Assembly (NCBI GenBank): GCA_011503125.2
Contig: WWBZ02000001.1
Location: forward strand, 1,860,001 to 1,924,000
Origin: Botryosphaeria dothidea
Taxonomy: Eukaryota > Ascomycota > Dothideomycetes > Botryosphaeriales > Botryosphaeriaceae
DNA: 64,000 nucleotides
Direction of reading: 5' to 3'
Shown piece after piece: positions 21,766-33,614 of the stretch. The position numbers were made by a program, and so were the translations under genes. The notes under the pieces were generated by a model, which saw nothing but the letters and a program-made list of their open reading frames with translations, was not told the DNA's origin and did no database searches. Positions within the stretch are counted from its first letter, which is position 1; every line of letters starts with the position of its first letter.

Positions 21766-22998
21766 TCAGACGAGTGCGTTGGGATTCTCCTGCATCCGCT
21801 TTGCTGTGCCCAGTCCTGCAACACCTTCTTCCTGGTCATCCCCCAACCAGGGCTTCTTTGCCTCTCCCAAGACACTTTCAGACAGGAAGTAGACAAACAA
21901 GCCAATGATAATCAGCACAAAGGCAATGGGATACATCCAATGAACGGTGTAGTGGAAAACCTGGATGCCGATGATGACACCCCAGAAGTTACCCGTCAGC
22001 AGCGAGATGTTGAAGAAAGCAGCGCTGGCCAGGCGGAACAGCAACGGAGCGAGCGAGTAGAAGAGGAAGAGGATGAGGGTGTAGCCGGTCATGTAGCCAC
22101 CGACTTCGGAGTCCCAGGTGGCGCTGCGGAAGCTGGCGCGGTCGAAGATGCCGGCCTGGGCGCCGTTGACGAGCATGGCCCAGAAGCCGAGCTGGCCGAG
22201 GACCTCGTAGACGGGCCGCTTGGAGACGAGGAACTCCTCGAAGGTGTTGGTCAGGCCGTAGAGAGTGGCGCCGAGCAGGGCGAAGAGGTCGCCCTTGAGC
22301 TGGTCGGGGGCCGGGCCCGTGTTGTTAGAGCCGGTGATGGTGTCGGAGGCGAGCAGGATGCCCATGCCGCCGATGCAGATCAGGATGCCGAGGTACTGCG
22401 TCAGGTGGTAGCGGACGTGCAGGAAGATGAGCGAGACGGCGACGACGACGACGATGGCGAAGAAGTTGATGAGCTGCAGGCTGAGGATGGTGGCGTAGCG
22501 GTAGCCCAGCACGACGAAGTAGTTGCCCTCGACGTCGAGGAAGGCAAGGATGAAGTAGCGCCAGCCGTCTTTCAGTAGGAGCTGGAAGTACTTCTTCCAG
22601 CCGTACTTGTACACCGTGTAGGGCGTGTAGACGATGTTGAGCAGCACGTAGTTGAAGAAGGTCTGGAAGGCCGGGATCGACGTGCCCTTCATACTAAGCA
22701 GCGTCGAGAACGTGTTGGTCGACGTGATGCACAGCGCCAGGATCTGGCCCAGCACGAGCGCGTACCAGAAGTAGCGCGTCTTGAAGTACGTCGTCTGGAT
22801 GTTCAGCCAGCTCCAGCGGCGATTCTTCTCTTGCTCCTGCGCCTCGGAGACATGGTCGCCGGGCGCGGCGCTCGTTTCGATTATCGCGGCGCCCTTGTTC
22901 TCGCCATCGGCTGCGGCGTTGTAGTGCTCGATCTCCGGCTGCTCGCTCGAGGAGAAGCGCGCCGCGGCGGCGGAGGCGGAGATGTCGTTGGAAGCCAT
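21766..22998 (-). CDS. SLC35F-family (DUF914) solute transporter
   Basis: Drug/metabolite-transporter superfamily protein of the SLC35F1/F2 group, a polytopic membrane protein of 410 residues in one exon. The start at MASNDISAS follows the family layout of a short acidic cytosolic head. The frame is open to 23157, but that extension is Arg-rich and unlikely to be used. About ten hydrophobic helices are visible, from YFWYALVLGQILALCIT to PIAFVLIIIGLFVYFL. FLDVEGNYFVVLGYRYATI and TLYGLTNTFEEFLVSKRP are hallmarks of SLC35F/DUF914 proteins. The C-terminus is acidic. Substrate is unknown for the fungal members; human SLC35F2 takes up small molecules such as YM155, and others are orphan. It is convergent with the preceding gene. 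Confidence 0.92.
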   Translation of the reverse strand: MASNDISASAAAARFSSSEQPEIEHYNAAADGENKGAAIIETSAAPGDHVSEAQEQEKNRRWSWLNIQTTYFKTRYFWYALVLGQILALCITSTNTFSTLLSMKGTSIPAFQTFFNYVLLNIVYTPYTVYKYGWKKYFQLLLKDGWRYFILAFLDVEGNYFVVLGYRYATILSLQLINFFAIVVVVAVSLIFLHVRYHLTQYLGILICIGGMGILLASDTITGSNNTGPAPDQLKGDLFALLGATLYGLTNTFEEFLVSKRPVYEVLGQLGFWAMLVNGAQAGIFDRASFRSATWDSEVGGYMTGYTLILFLFYSLAPLLFRLASAAFFNISLLTGNFWGVIIGIQVFHYTVHWMYPIAFVLIIIGLFVYFLSESVLGEAKKPWLGDDQEEGVAGLGTAKRMQENPNALV

Positions 22999-25900
22999 TC
23001 TATGTGTTATCTGGGTGCCCGTTTCCTGTGCCTGACTAGCCCTTCTCGTTACCAACTCTTTTGTAGTTCTTCTTCTCGAGCGCCTAGCTAAGGCAAGGCT
23101 GAGGCAACGATTTGCGGCTCGTAGAAGACGGACGTTACACGACCGGGCGGCGACCAAACAGCTCGATCGGCAGCGGGGCTACGGCGGGGAGACTGAATAG
23201 AAATGCTGAGGTTTGGAGCTTTAGAACGGGTAGCGAGCGCAAAACTCCAGAAGTCGCTCGCTCGTTTGTTGGCAGGGCTTCCGCGAGGGAAGAGGGGAAC
23301 AGCAGGCGTGACAAGGGAAGAGGAGGTGGTGTGGTGTGCGGCGCGCGCGGCGCATTTTTCTTTTCATCGATAAGTAGCGCGACTCAGGCGCATCTCGCCC
23401 TCAGGACTCGGAGCGAAAAGAAAACATATGGCGACTTTTCCGCCCGCCAAGCGGGCGCTGTGCGCTCTGGTTGGCAGACTGAGGGCGGAGAAGGCGAAGA
23501 TCGGTGGGACGCGGCCGGCGGGACGTTGCCTCTCTGGGGCTGGGCCGTCGGAGCTGCCCGTGGATGGCTGTCGGCTTCTAGAAGGCCTTGGGTGCAGGGC
23601 TGGAGGCGAAACGGGACGGTCACGTGTTTCATGTCTCAGGTAAAAATTAAAGCCCCCACTCCATTGAGATCAATGAGATGGATCGAGAAAGAGCTGGCTG
23701 GAATCGTGGAGGATATACAGTGCAAAGCCTGCAAGCTGCCGATGCAAGATCGGACGATAAGAGCTCTGACTCGAGATGTTTCGACGCACGGGACAGCGGA
23801 ATTAGAGTGCAGGGCCGCACTTCCCCAATTCTACCCCAAACCCCATCACCTCGTCATTTTCTCTCCTTGAGACAGAGGATTGACAGACCGGGGTGAGGGG
23901 TCCTTCTTAGCAGTGGCTCCACCCTCTGCTTATCTCAAAGGGTGACACCAAGCTGCAGAGATCTACCGAAAAGCAATTCGCAGCCCGAGAGCCACGCAGA
24001 TAACATGCATCATGGATCATCTGCAGCATCGTTGCTTGGTGCGGCGTTCGTATTTTCCCCGTCTCTCCGCCATATGACCTCCAGATGCAGCAACCATCCG
24101 AACAAGCTCACATTTGTATTGCTCTTCCCGCCAGCAAGGCCCTGTCCCCGGTCGCCAAAAATAACCTTCTCTGCCGTCGCCGTATCATGGCGTTGACTTC
24201 ACGAATCCTCCGCGCTCCGCCATGGCCTACAGTCGCGAGTCATCTTCTGCTAACCTGTCCGTAATAATTTGCCTTCATACCGCTGATGCCTGAAGTTCAC
24301 CTTGGTAGGATTGCCTCCCTGCCTGTCATCTCAACGGCTGCTTTGCCTTACTGCTTACCCTATCACCGGCTCCATCTCCGCTCATGCAAGGCCAGCTTCT
24401 GTCAAAGCTAGCGCCGGCCGCGGCGCATCGGGTACCTACCTCGAAACCATTAGCGTAGCCTTTTCCCGCGCAAGGCAGTCGGCGACCACGAGAGCGCTAG
24501 TTGCTGGGCCTCAGCTGCCTTCGTGCACGTATTTCAGTTTTTTGGCTCCGTCGCGCGCATCGCCACGTCCCGGTGCGGCCGGCTTGCGCCATCGGGCCCT
24601 CGGACGGAACCACCCTTGCGGCGCGCGGCGGCCACGGCGGCACTTTCAATAGCGCGTACTCTCTCGGAGCTGTGGAAAGTCGATCGTCCGTCGCCGTAAG
24701 ATAAAATGAAGCGGCTCGGTTCCACGTCTGGATATCGCAATGATCTGCGGGCGGGCATTCACAATGACGGGAGAGTTGCGATGAAACTTGCTAGAATCCA
24801 CGTTCGACATAGCGGTTACATATCATGGTTTCGGCTCATGGTGCCACGGAGGGATATGGTGGGTGGGAGCGATCCAGGGTCGAAGCAGAAACGTGCTGAT
24901 CTTTGGACAATCTTTGCCTGATCTTCGCGGGAAGAAAGCAGACCGTTTGGTCCCTGATCCCGGCGCGCAGGTAAGCTATTATGGAGGGCCTGACGATCTT
25001 AGCTCGCCCAAATCGTTCGCTTCTTGCGCTCGTTGCTTTTCTTCTGTGCTTCGGTCTCGGTGTTATCTCTCTCGGAATATTCCAGCGTATACTGGAACCC
25101 ACCGTTGGCGTGGGATCCGGAAACAAGGGGATCGTGGGTGCGTTGGCAGAACGGGCGTCTGGATGTGGCCAGCTCGGGCAAGGGACGTCCCCATTGCCAT
25201 TTTCTGCACTTCCAGGGCTGAGTGGAGAAACCAGTTTCCCACCGCCCCGACTTTCAATATCGCTAGACCACCCAACATCCATAATCGCTCAACGTGCGAA
25301 GACATCTGGTGACGAGCAGCGCGATTAATTGCCCATGAACCCATCACCTCTCAACATCACGCTGCTCATACATTGGAGTATGGTAGGATTGCTCGAATTG
25401 TCCGAGGGCTCTGCCTCCACGCACTCTATGCCAATTCCGGCGCCTTGGAGCAGCCTACCGAGCTGTAAACGTGGTGAAGCTGCTCGCTTAAGACCCCTTG
25501 CTTCGCGCTTTCCCTTCCAGCCCGGTCCAGCCCCCTCAATCAGGACCCTACGGCCTCGCGTACATGTCCGGCGGCCCCTTGACCACCCCACAGTTGCTTC
25601 TGCATGGCCCCTTTCCGTCCCCAACCCGCTCGTTCCGCGCCGCGAGAGAGCGTGCTTTCGAGGCAGCAATCGGGCGAGCTGGAAAGCTCCGGTTCCAACA
25701 CGCGCCTCGATCAGCCCATTCTGCATTGTTTCCAAGCACGAGCCGGGCACCATTCCGAAAGTGTGTCACTCGCTTCAGCCCTGTCGAGATAGGATAGCTT
25801 AGAAGTGTTTTTTCATGTATGTGCTGTACAAAGTGAGCCCAGATATGTTCAGCCGCAGCCCAAAAAGAGGTTGGTATGTCGCCAAAAATGTTCTCAAAAA

Positions 25901-26171
25901 GGAAACAAGAAAGAAGCCACAATCATCCCAGAATCGTTGGAACAAGAACGCCGGCGCTAAGAAAGCGTCAAAACTCTGCAAAACATTCCAGCTGTGGATT
26001 GCGCGTCAATAGCAGTTGCGCGCCCGGAGATGGTCCTCAGAATAGGAATTTGTTATCTCAGAAAGTGGGAGCTGAAACCTTTTGCTCCACTCGACAGCCA
26101 CTTTCCCCCCCGCCCAGCGATTTTTTTGCCATTGTTGGTTTGAAGCAAGTAGAGCTGGAGGATAATCCACC
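22999..26171. other. Intergenic, about 3.2 kb
   Basis: Upstream of the SLC35F gene and downstream of the minus-strand gene ending at 26172. A 252-codon open frame at 23112-23870 is Arg/Gly-rich with no motif, and its 5' end falls in the likely 5' leader of the SLC35F gene on the other strand; I treat it as chance. Remaining frames are short and mixed. No repeat or RNA gene recognised. Confidence 0.55.
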
Positions 26172-27218
26172 CTAGTGCGCCGCGATAGGACCTGGAGCAC
26201 GCTTCTTGCCGAACCAATTGCGCTTCTTTGACTTAGGGCCCGGCGATTCCGTGCGGCCCTCTGCTGCTGTCACAGCGGTGGTGCCATCGGTTTCTGCGGA
26301 ATCACTGCGGGGAGTTGGAGCCATTGAATCGACCTTGGCTTCACTGTTGCTTGCCATGGACGTTCGATGAGAGCTAATGCTGTTCCGAGCGGGGTTGCGG
26401 GCCGGGATCTCCGGTGCGGGTGCTTCATGCTCATGTTGCTGCATGCGGTTGCTGGCTGTTCGGGCCATCTCCAAATATTCTGCGTTGATGGTCAGCTTTT
26501 GGGTGCATAGGAGGACTGACGGTATCTTACGGGATTGCGTAGAAGAGTCACTCTCGTGGGACTTCGTCGAGGAAGAAGAGCTGTCGGCGTGCTCGTCTGC
26601 AAAGATATCTCGTCAGCCCACGTCTCTTGGACCAGAACCAAAAAAAGACGCACCTTCTTCCTTCTCCTCCACCATGGTCGAAATATGCGGACTCCTCACG
26701 AAAGAAGATGCTCGCGTTGCCGGTTTGGAGTGGTATGAACGATGTGGCCTCTTGCGACCCACGAGTGCTGGAGCTTTACTGGGATCGTAGGTGTATACAG
26801 TTGGCTTGAAGTCCACTTGCCTCGTCTGCAGAACCATACGGCCATTAGGGCTTGGATTCTGGCTGCGCGACATCATGACCGAATCGATAGAAAGGTCGCT
26901 GCTGGTCCGGGAAGGACGGCCCCGGGAAGAGAGGTTGGGCTCGCTCGCGGCGCTCCTGGTCATGAGAGGCATGGCAGGTAATGATTTAATGGAAGCACTG
27001 CTCGATGTCCGGAGGTTACTGGGCCGCTGTGGAGCATATATGTTCCTTGGGGAAGCCACAGATCCATTGGAGAAATCAGATGATGCACGGACTAGGTCGG
27101 GTCGTACAGGAGCTGGTGTCGTCGTGGGGTTGCTAGCTGGCATTGCTTTTGCGACTGTTTTTTCCTTTTGCTGATCGGCAGCTTTCTTGGATTTCTTCGC
27201 TCGTGCGAAAAGCGACAT
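26172..27218 (-). CDS. Hypothetical disordered Ser-rich protein
   Basis: Three exons, 26654-27218, 26531-26596 and 26172-26479, give one frame of 312 residues with introns of 57 and 51 nt. I do not recognise the family. The N-terminus is strongly basic (MSLFARAKKSKKAADQQKEK), the middle is Ser/Pro/Arg-rich with many potential phosphorylation sites and short motifs such as RPSNLRTSSS and RPSRTSSDLSIDS. FKPTVYTYDPSKAP is the least disordered piece and so the best candidate for a conserved core. The second exon is almost all Ser/Asp/Thr/His/Lys, and the C-terminus is basic again (KSKKRNWFGKKRAPG). No membrane segment or signal peptide is seen. Codon usage and in-frame splice sites support a real gene. 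Its role is unknown. Confidence 0.75.
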
Positions 27219-29908
27219 GGTGGCTGCAGCTGAAGATAGGCTGGAGCAAGGATGACAATTGCAGTTTGTTGAGACCAGGAATCCAAATGGGGGAAGTGTA
27301 TTTATTAGGCGGATATTTTGTCAAAGCCGAAGCGCAGGCGATGCAAGTAGCCGTGGTTCGAGCTGGTCACCGGTAGGCGCTTTGCCAAATGGGGCACTAA
27401 CAGGATCCTGGGGAACCGCGGGTGATCAAGATCTGGACGTCTTAATCCGTAGAAGCCACTGAGCCTGATGGATAAAGCCGAAAGGTAGGGCCAATGTCGT
27501 CCGTCAAGCCAGTTTGGCCCCGATGCCAATGTTTCGACACGGTTGACTGGAGGTTGGAGCTGCAAGGGACGGGACCGGCGTAGTGTGCGCGGGAGAGTAA
27601 AGCACTGGAATGCAGACAAGAGTTTTCTTGCCTTTTGGAACGCTGCGAGAAGAACGACGGGCGGAGACGGTTCAATTTACGAGACGAATGGCAGCAGCCG
27701 CGTCTCTTACATACGTGGGATTCATCCAGGATTATTGAAGCGGGTCAGGCAGGCTTACCGTCACATTGGCGCCACGCAGGTGCAGGGGGGGGGAGGGGGG
27801 GGGGGGGGGGGGGGGGCATATCTTTAGCGGCCTGTGGCTTCTAAGCTTTTCTTAGTCGCTTTGACGGGCTCGTACTGCTTCCATCCAAGCCCGCGGCTCG
27901 GCCGGCTAAGCTGATCGGACGCTGCCATTAGCGTTAGATTGCTCGGTTCCCTTCCTCAGCAATGACTCGGGCGTTTCTAGTAACTACCGCTCCCAGGATT
28001 CTGGCCCTCGCCGCAGGTGGAGCGGTGGTTGGGACGCTTGAAGTCGCAGACCGCGCTGTGGCTTGAACGGTCTTGCGGGTGGCTGATGCCGGGAAAGGCT
28101 ACCTTTCAACTGCGCGCATTTACGAGAGCTGCACTGATAGCGCTGGTGGTGCGACTACTGCTAGGCACTGGATGCCGCCTCGCCCACGTTTGCGTTCAAT
28201 ATTGCCTCTGGCACATGTCGAGTGGCCGCGCCATTGCTCGTCAAACTTGAGATGCAGTGGCAGCTGAGCAAATCGATAGATACTGCAGGCGCCGGGAGAT
28301 GGTCCACCAGGCTGCACGGCGATAAGATGCACAAGGACGGACAGGGAGGCCAGAAAGCGTCTTTTCGTGCATCAATGGCCAGATCTGGATACTTCGAGGC
28401 TGAAAATTGGCCGTTCCGGGCACATAGCGCTCGGGACAGTCCGTGATAGACAGGGCTCCTTCCCTGTAGGTCAATGGACTGCAAGCCTCAAGCGCGGTGG
28501 TTTTATGTTGCGGGCCTGGGCGGCGGAAGACGGCAGTCCACGACAGATGAGAAGAAGTCTGAGCGCAGGCAGATGGGCATGGCCAGATCCGCTTGGATGG
28601 CCAACGCTCTCCGCCGCGCACGCCGGTCCATGTGGGGGCGGGCGAGGGCATTGGCATCCATTGGCATTGTATCAGAGACGCCGACAGGCCAGTTTCCGGG
28701 TCCGCCACGTGCGGGTGTCGTGCTTCGTCGCCGTTTGCAGCAGTGGGCAGAGCGCGGACAGGACCCCGAGCCCATAGAGCTGGAATCAGCCTGCTTGTGC
28801 TGGGCTCATCGGCGCAGCAGAGTCGTCCAGCAGCCGGAAGGGGCAGTTAGTTAGGTCGCTGTCAGCCTGGCCGGGATGCTCTCCCCTCCCGGAAGCGCGG
28901 CGCCCTTGCTCGCTTGCGTGCCATCGTGCGTGAGGTGCGTGAGGAGCCCGAGGAGCCTGAGGCCTGAACGAGCACGAGCAGGTGCGGCGCGGGCAGCGAG
29001 CATAGGCGGCCGGCGTGCGGGCTGGATCGCAACAGCCATCAGTCAGGATCAGGTCCAGATAAGATTTAGATTTGGCTGCGAACGCCGGCGTCGACCCAGG
29101 GGCGGGAGCTGCAGTGGATCGGCGGCGGCCTGAGGCAGCACGCGTGCGGTGGCCGGGCAGGGCAGGGTAACTGGGCTATTTCGGGCGACCGGGGCTGGGT
29201 GTGTGGGCAGGGCGCGTGGCGACCAAGTCGTTTCGTCACCAGCTGGGGAGCCAAGACCCAGGCAGCAGGTTGCCAGCAGCGCCAGCGCCAACGCCAGCGG
29301 AGCAACATCTGCGCCGCCAACCCAGCCCTCCGCGCTGCCACTCCGCCCTGCAACCTTAACGCCTCTGTCCTGGCGATAGCAGCGACGTCATCTCGTCTGT
29401 CAAAACACCCTCCCCGCGTTGTCGCGCGTGCCCGCAGCCCGCTGCCCGTTTGACGCCGTGGTCTGGACTCGGCACCCGCTCCCGCTCCGCTTATCGCTGG
29501 TTATCGAGGCTCGTCAATTAGCCGCAGCCGCAGCCCCTAAGCACGCAAAGCCTCCCCGACCGGAGCGCGGCCCTCTGCAAGACACGACGCGCCCACCGTC
29601 GCCCTTCCGTCGATCTCGTCTCAACCGCCTGTCATCACCCACCCGGCTCCGACCATCCCCGGCACCTGGCAAGCGCCTGTTCGCCCTGCTCCGAGCCGTT
29701 GTTTGTACGCGCGTGCGCGTCGTCCAACCCAGCTCCACGTCGCCGTCTCGCGCGCCATCTCGCCCGACCGCGACCTGCCAGACCCTTCGCGGTCCCCCAA
29801 TCCTTCCATCACCGCCCGTTCCGAAGGCGCACCAGCCTTGCGCATCGCTGCTCCAACCGCCTCGGCCCATAGCCCGAGTGACGGGAGGACGGCTGCCTCG
29901 CGCCCATT
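27219..29908. promoter_or_regulatory. Divergent intergenic region, about 2.7 kb
   Basis: Lies between the starts of the disordered-protein gene (-) and PP4R3 (+). It contains a G9-A-G22 homopolymer tract at 27785-27816. The 600 bases before the PP4R3 ATG are C-rich on the plus strand and open in several frames, for example 29419-30033, which look like leader sequence. No gene recognised. Confidence 0.55.
27785..27816 (+). repeat. Poly-G tract (G9 A G22)
   Basis: Thirty-one G in 32 positions, broken only by one A at 27794. Able to form G-quadruplex on the plus strand, and a position where assembly length is unreliable. Confidence 0.95.
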
Positions 29909-32820
29909 ATGGCCCTGGCCGCGCAACCGGCAAACGATCGCAAGCGCGTCAAGGTCTACGAGCTCAAGAATGGCGACTGGTTCGACAGAGGTACCGGCTT
30001 CTGCACCGGGACTATGGTGAATGTACGTCGTGATACCTGCCTGCCCGGTTGCCCTTGCGCGCGCGCGCGCCCGTCGACTTTGCGCAATGTGCTGACAAGC
30101 CTCGCCACTGCCAGGATGAAGCGCGCATCTACGTCCAGTCCGAAGACGAGCCCATACGCACCTTGCTCGAGACTCGCGTCACGAAGGATGATGGATATCA
30201 GAAGCAACAAGGTGAAACAGGAAGCTGCGGCACTAACTGGCGGATGGGACATGCTGAGAATTGCGCAGATACACTCATTGTGTGGACGGAGCAGAATGGC
30301 ACCGACATGGCGCTTAGCTTCCAGGAGGCTGAAGGCTGTGGGGCAATATGGTACGCCTTCATGCTCGGCGCTGCTTGGGGAGGGAAGTTGCTAATCACGC
30401 TCCCAGGGACTTCGTCAGTGAGGTGCAATCACGCCTTACTTCGCTTTCAGGAGCTGGTGAGTCTCTTGCTTCCGAAACGCGTATAATTTCATACATTCAT
30501 GCTAACCTCCCCGCGCCAGACGATGGACTCTCAGACGACGTTATGGACATGAACCCGATCATGCTCCCTGATCCCGAACTCGGCAACCTTCCCGACATCG
30601 AGCAGATGATGCGCGCCGCAAACAACACCCCGCAAGGTCGTGACGCATTGGCTAAGTTCATCGTCCAAGCGGGATACATCACGAAGCTTGTCCCGCTTGT
30701 GGAGATGGCAGAGGACCTGGAAAGCCTGGAAGATCTGCACCGTCTGTGCAACATCATGAAGACGCTCATCCTGCTCAACGATACAGCTATCATTGAGTAT
30801 GCCGTGACTGACGAGGTCATCATTGGCGTAGTCGGCGCGCTAGAGTACGATCCCGACTTCCCGAGCCACAAGGCAAACCACAGACAGTACTTGGCAGACG
30901 AGTCAAGATTCAAGGAGGTTGTGAAGATTGAGGACCCGCTCATCAAGAAGAAGATACACTATACGTACCGACTGCAGTACCTCAAAGACGTCGTATTAGC
31001 GCGCATTCTCGACGACCCGACTTTTTCGGTTCTGAACTCGCTCATATTCTTCCACCAGGTTGACATTGTCCAGCATCTGCAGCAAAACCAAGCATTTCTC
31101 AAGGAGTTATTCAGCATTTTCACCCCCCAGGAAAACAGCGTACAGCGGAAGAAGGACGCAGTACTGTTCATTCAGCAATGTTGCACCATTGCGAAGAGCT
31201 TGCAGGCACAAGCACGTGCGCAGCTATATTCCAACTTCCTCAGCGGCGGCCTCTTCAACGTCATCACCTTTGCGCTGCGGCACACGGATGCGGCCGTACG
31301 CGTCGCAGGAACAGACATTCTAGTCGCCTTGATCGATCACGACGCCATTATGATGCGCAGCCAAATATTCAAGGCCATAAATGACAAGACTAAGCCGCTA
31401 ACTGATACCCTGATAGAGCTACTCTTGGTCGAGACGGATCTGGGCGTGAAGGCACAGATGGCCGATGCCATCAAGGTTCTCCTGGACCCTAATGCCAACA
31501 CGGCGACGATGGAAACGCTCGGCCGTGCCAACAGCGAGTTTCTTGCCAAAGTTCGTAGCAATGCCCCTTCGGCTCCTACGGAGACTTTCATCCAGAATTT
31601 TTACGAGGACTCTGCCAAGAAGCTCTTCCAACCGCTTAAAGACCTGGAGGGGCGTGATTCCAGTAAGTTGTTCTGTGTGAAAAGGTCGTATCGTGGAGAA
31701 CTGATTTTCTGCAGTGGAAGATCTTACCATTCAAGAGGTGTCGCTCTACGCGCATCTAGTCGAAGTCCTCTGCTTTTTCATCCGACAGCACTCCTTCAGG
31801 AGCAAGTTCTTCATTCTCTCTGAAGGCCTCGCTTGTCGCGTCGCCCAACTAATGGCTTGTCCCGAAAAACACCTCAAACTTACCGCCTTGAAGTACTTCC
31901 GGACCTGCATTGGGCTGCACGACGAATTCCATAACCGCCAAATCATCCAGAACCGACTTTTCGATCCAATCCTCAATATTGTCTACGAGACGATGCCACG
32001 CGATAACCTACTGAACTCTGCATGCCTTGAACTGTTTGAATTTGTTAAGCGCGAGAACATCAAGGTCATCATCAACCATCTTGTGGAGAACTATCGAGAG
32101 AAATTGGAGGGCATTACCTACGTGCCGACGTTTCAGAATCTTATTCTCCGGTATGAGCAACTTCATGAGAGACCAGACACTACTGCTCAGAACTCTTTCG
32201 CTAGCGATGATACCGAACCTGGTCGGATTCCTATGAACGGCGGACGTGTGCAAGGCCTTCGCGACATGGATGCGGAAGAAGAAGCGTATTTTAACGGCTC
32301 CGATGATGAGGAGGAAACGACATTGCGATCGCATGCCGGAAAACCTATGGCTAACGGTGCACGGCCACTTGTGGATTATCCGGAAGATGATGAGGACTCG
32401 ATGGATGTGCTACAAGAAGGAGAAGTAGTTGGCGATGCAAGACCATCATCTGAAGGGCAAGCACAGGACGACTCTACGGCAGCAGCTCCGCCTACGCCGC
32501 CCACGTCGACATCTCCACAGGCTTCGCCGCCACGGGACCAGACGCCAGTTCCATCAACACCGCCCCCAGAACGCCTATCCGAGAAACGACGACGGGAGGA
32601 AGATGATGAAGACGAATTGGGCAAGCTTTCAGCAAGCAGCAAGCGGCGATCCTCGGTCAGCAGTGTCGGCAGTAACATTAGTACAACGAGCGCTAACACT
32701 GGACTCAAGAGGAAAAAGAGCGTCAACAACGGCAAAGACGGCCCACAAAAAATGGCGATCAAGCTGGCACATGCAGTCAAGAGTAATGCCACCGACGACA
32801 AAGGCGGTTCCGCCGACTGA
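29909..32820 (+). CDS. PSY2: Serine/threonine protein phosphatase 4 regulatory subunit 3 (SMEK/Psy2)
   Basis: Targeting subunit of PP4, acting in the nucleus on DNA-damage and checkpoint substrates. Six exons give 863 residues: 29909-30022, 30115-30211, 30269-30350, 30407-30456, 30520-31662 and 31715-32820. The N-terminal EVH1/PH-like domain reads KRVKVYELKNGDWFDRGTG, then TLIVWTEQNGTDMALSFQE. The SMEK domain follows, with LEDLHRLCNIMKTLILLND, VGALEYDPDFPSHKANHRQY and KKIHYTYRLQYLKDVVLAR almost unchanged from other fungi, then HEAT/armadillo-like helices to about residue 640. The tail is acidic, Pro/Ser-rich and ends in basic clusters (SEKRRREEDDEDE, LKRKKS) that may act as nuclear localisation signals. 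The 63-nt intron at 30457-30519 contains no stop in frame. Confidence 0.95.
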
Positions 32821-33614
32821 AGACGCATGATCTTGCAAGAGGTACAGGCCTGGCTCAGGTCTTGGATTCCTTGTCATTTCCTCTTTCCAGAACCTGAGAT
32901 CCAGGCCTTACCTCATTGTCCGATATCTCTTCTGCATACGCTGTCCAAATCGCGTCATCCCAAAATACTTGTTTTTGCATTTGCTCGGTGCAAGCGGGGA
33001 AAATTATTTCTTTCACGGGGAATGGCGGGGAAATCAAGGAGTCTCAAAGAACTTTGAATGAAATTCAAATCGTACCATACCTTCCTGGCGCTTTTTGCTT
33101 CCCGGAGTTTTCCTTTCCACTTCTGGATCTCCGCTTTTTCGGCGAAATGGGTTGGTACTGTGTTATGAAGTACAACATTTTTTCCTTAGCACTCCCGTGG
33201 GTTTCCGACGGAGTGGTAGGCTCACCAGGGTAGGCTGCGGTCGGATGCGAGGTTTTCATGGGTGGATACCAGGCGTTTTCTCCTACTCTTCTTAATTTTC
33301 ATTCTTCGCGACTGTCACTGTCGGTCCTCTATATTTACCTTCCGTAATAACGGCATGACCGCAATCGAGGAATAGGTTTAGCGGTCGGGTTGCACAGAGA
33401 CGTGGGAATGGGACTATATTGGTCTCTCAGTGGGCAACGGAGTAGGCAAGGTACTTATGGCTCAATAGCTTGCTCTCCTGTTGAGAGAATACATATGCGA
33501 TTACTGAATCATCTGTGCCCTCATGAATGCTGAGTTTTGATTTTGGAATATCTCGACCGCGGTCTTCTCCACCCAGGCAGATCATCTCCTGACTGTCCAC
33601 TCTTTTCGGTTGAT
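32821..33614. other. Convergent intergenic region
   Basis: 3' flanks of PP4R3 (+) and of the F-box-like gene (-). No recognised feature. Confidence 0.65.

Noticed and set aside
21940..22578. 212-codon frame opposite the SLC35F gene
   Set aside because: Val/Asp/Glu-rich translation typical of the complement of hydrophobic coding sequence.
23112..23870. 252-codon frame upstream of the SLC35F gene
   Set aside because: Low-complexity Arg/Gly/Ser composition, no motif, and overlap with the presumed leader of the neighbouring gene.
29419..30033. 204-codon frame overlapping the first PP4R3 exon
   Set aside because: C-rich leader sequence in another frame than PP4R3; no protein family.
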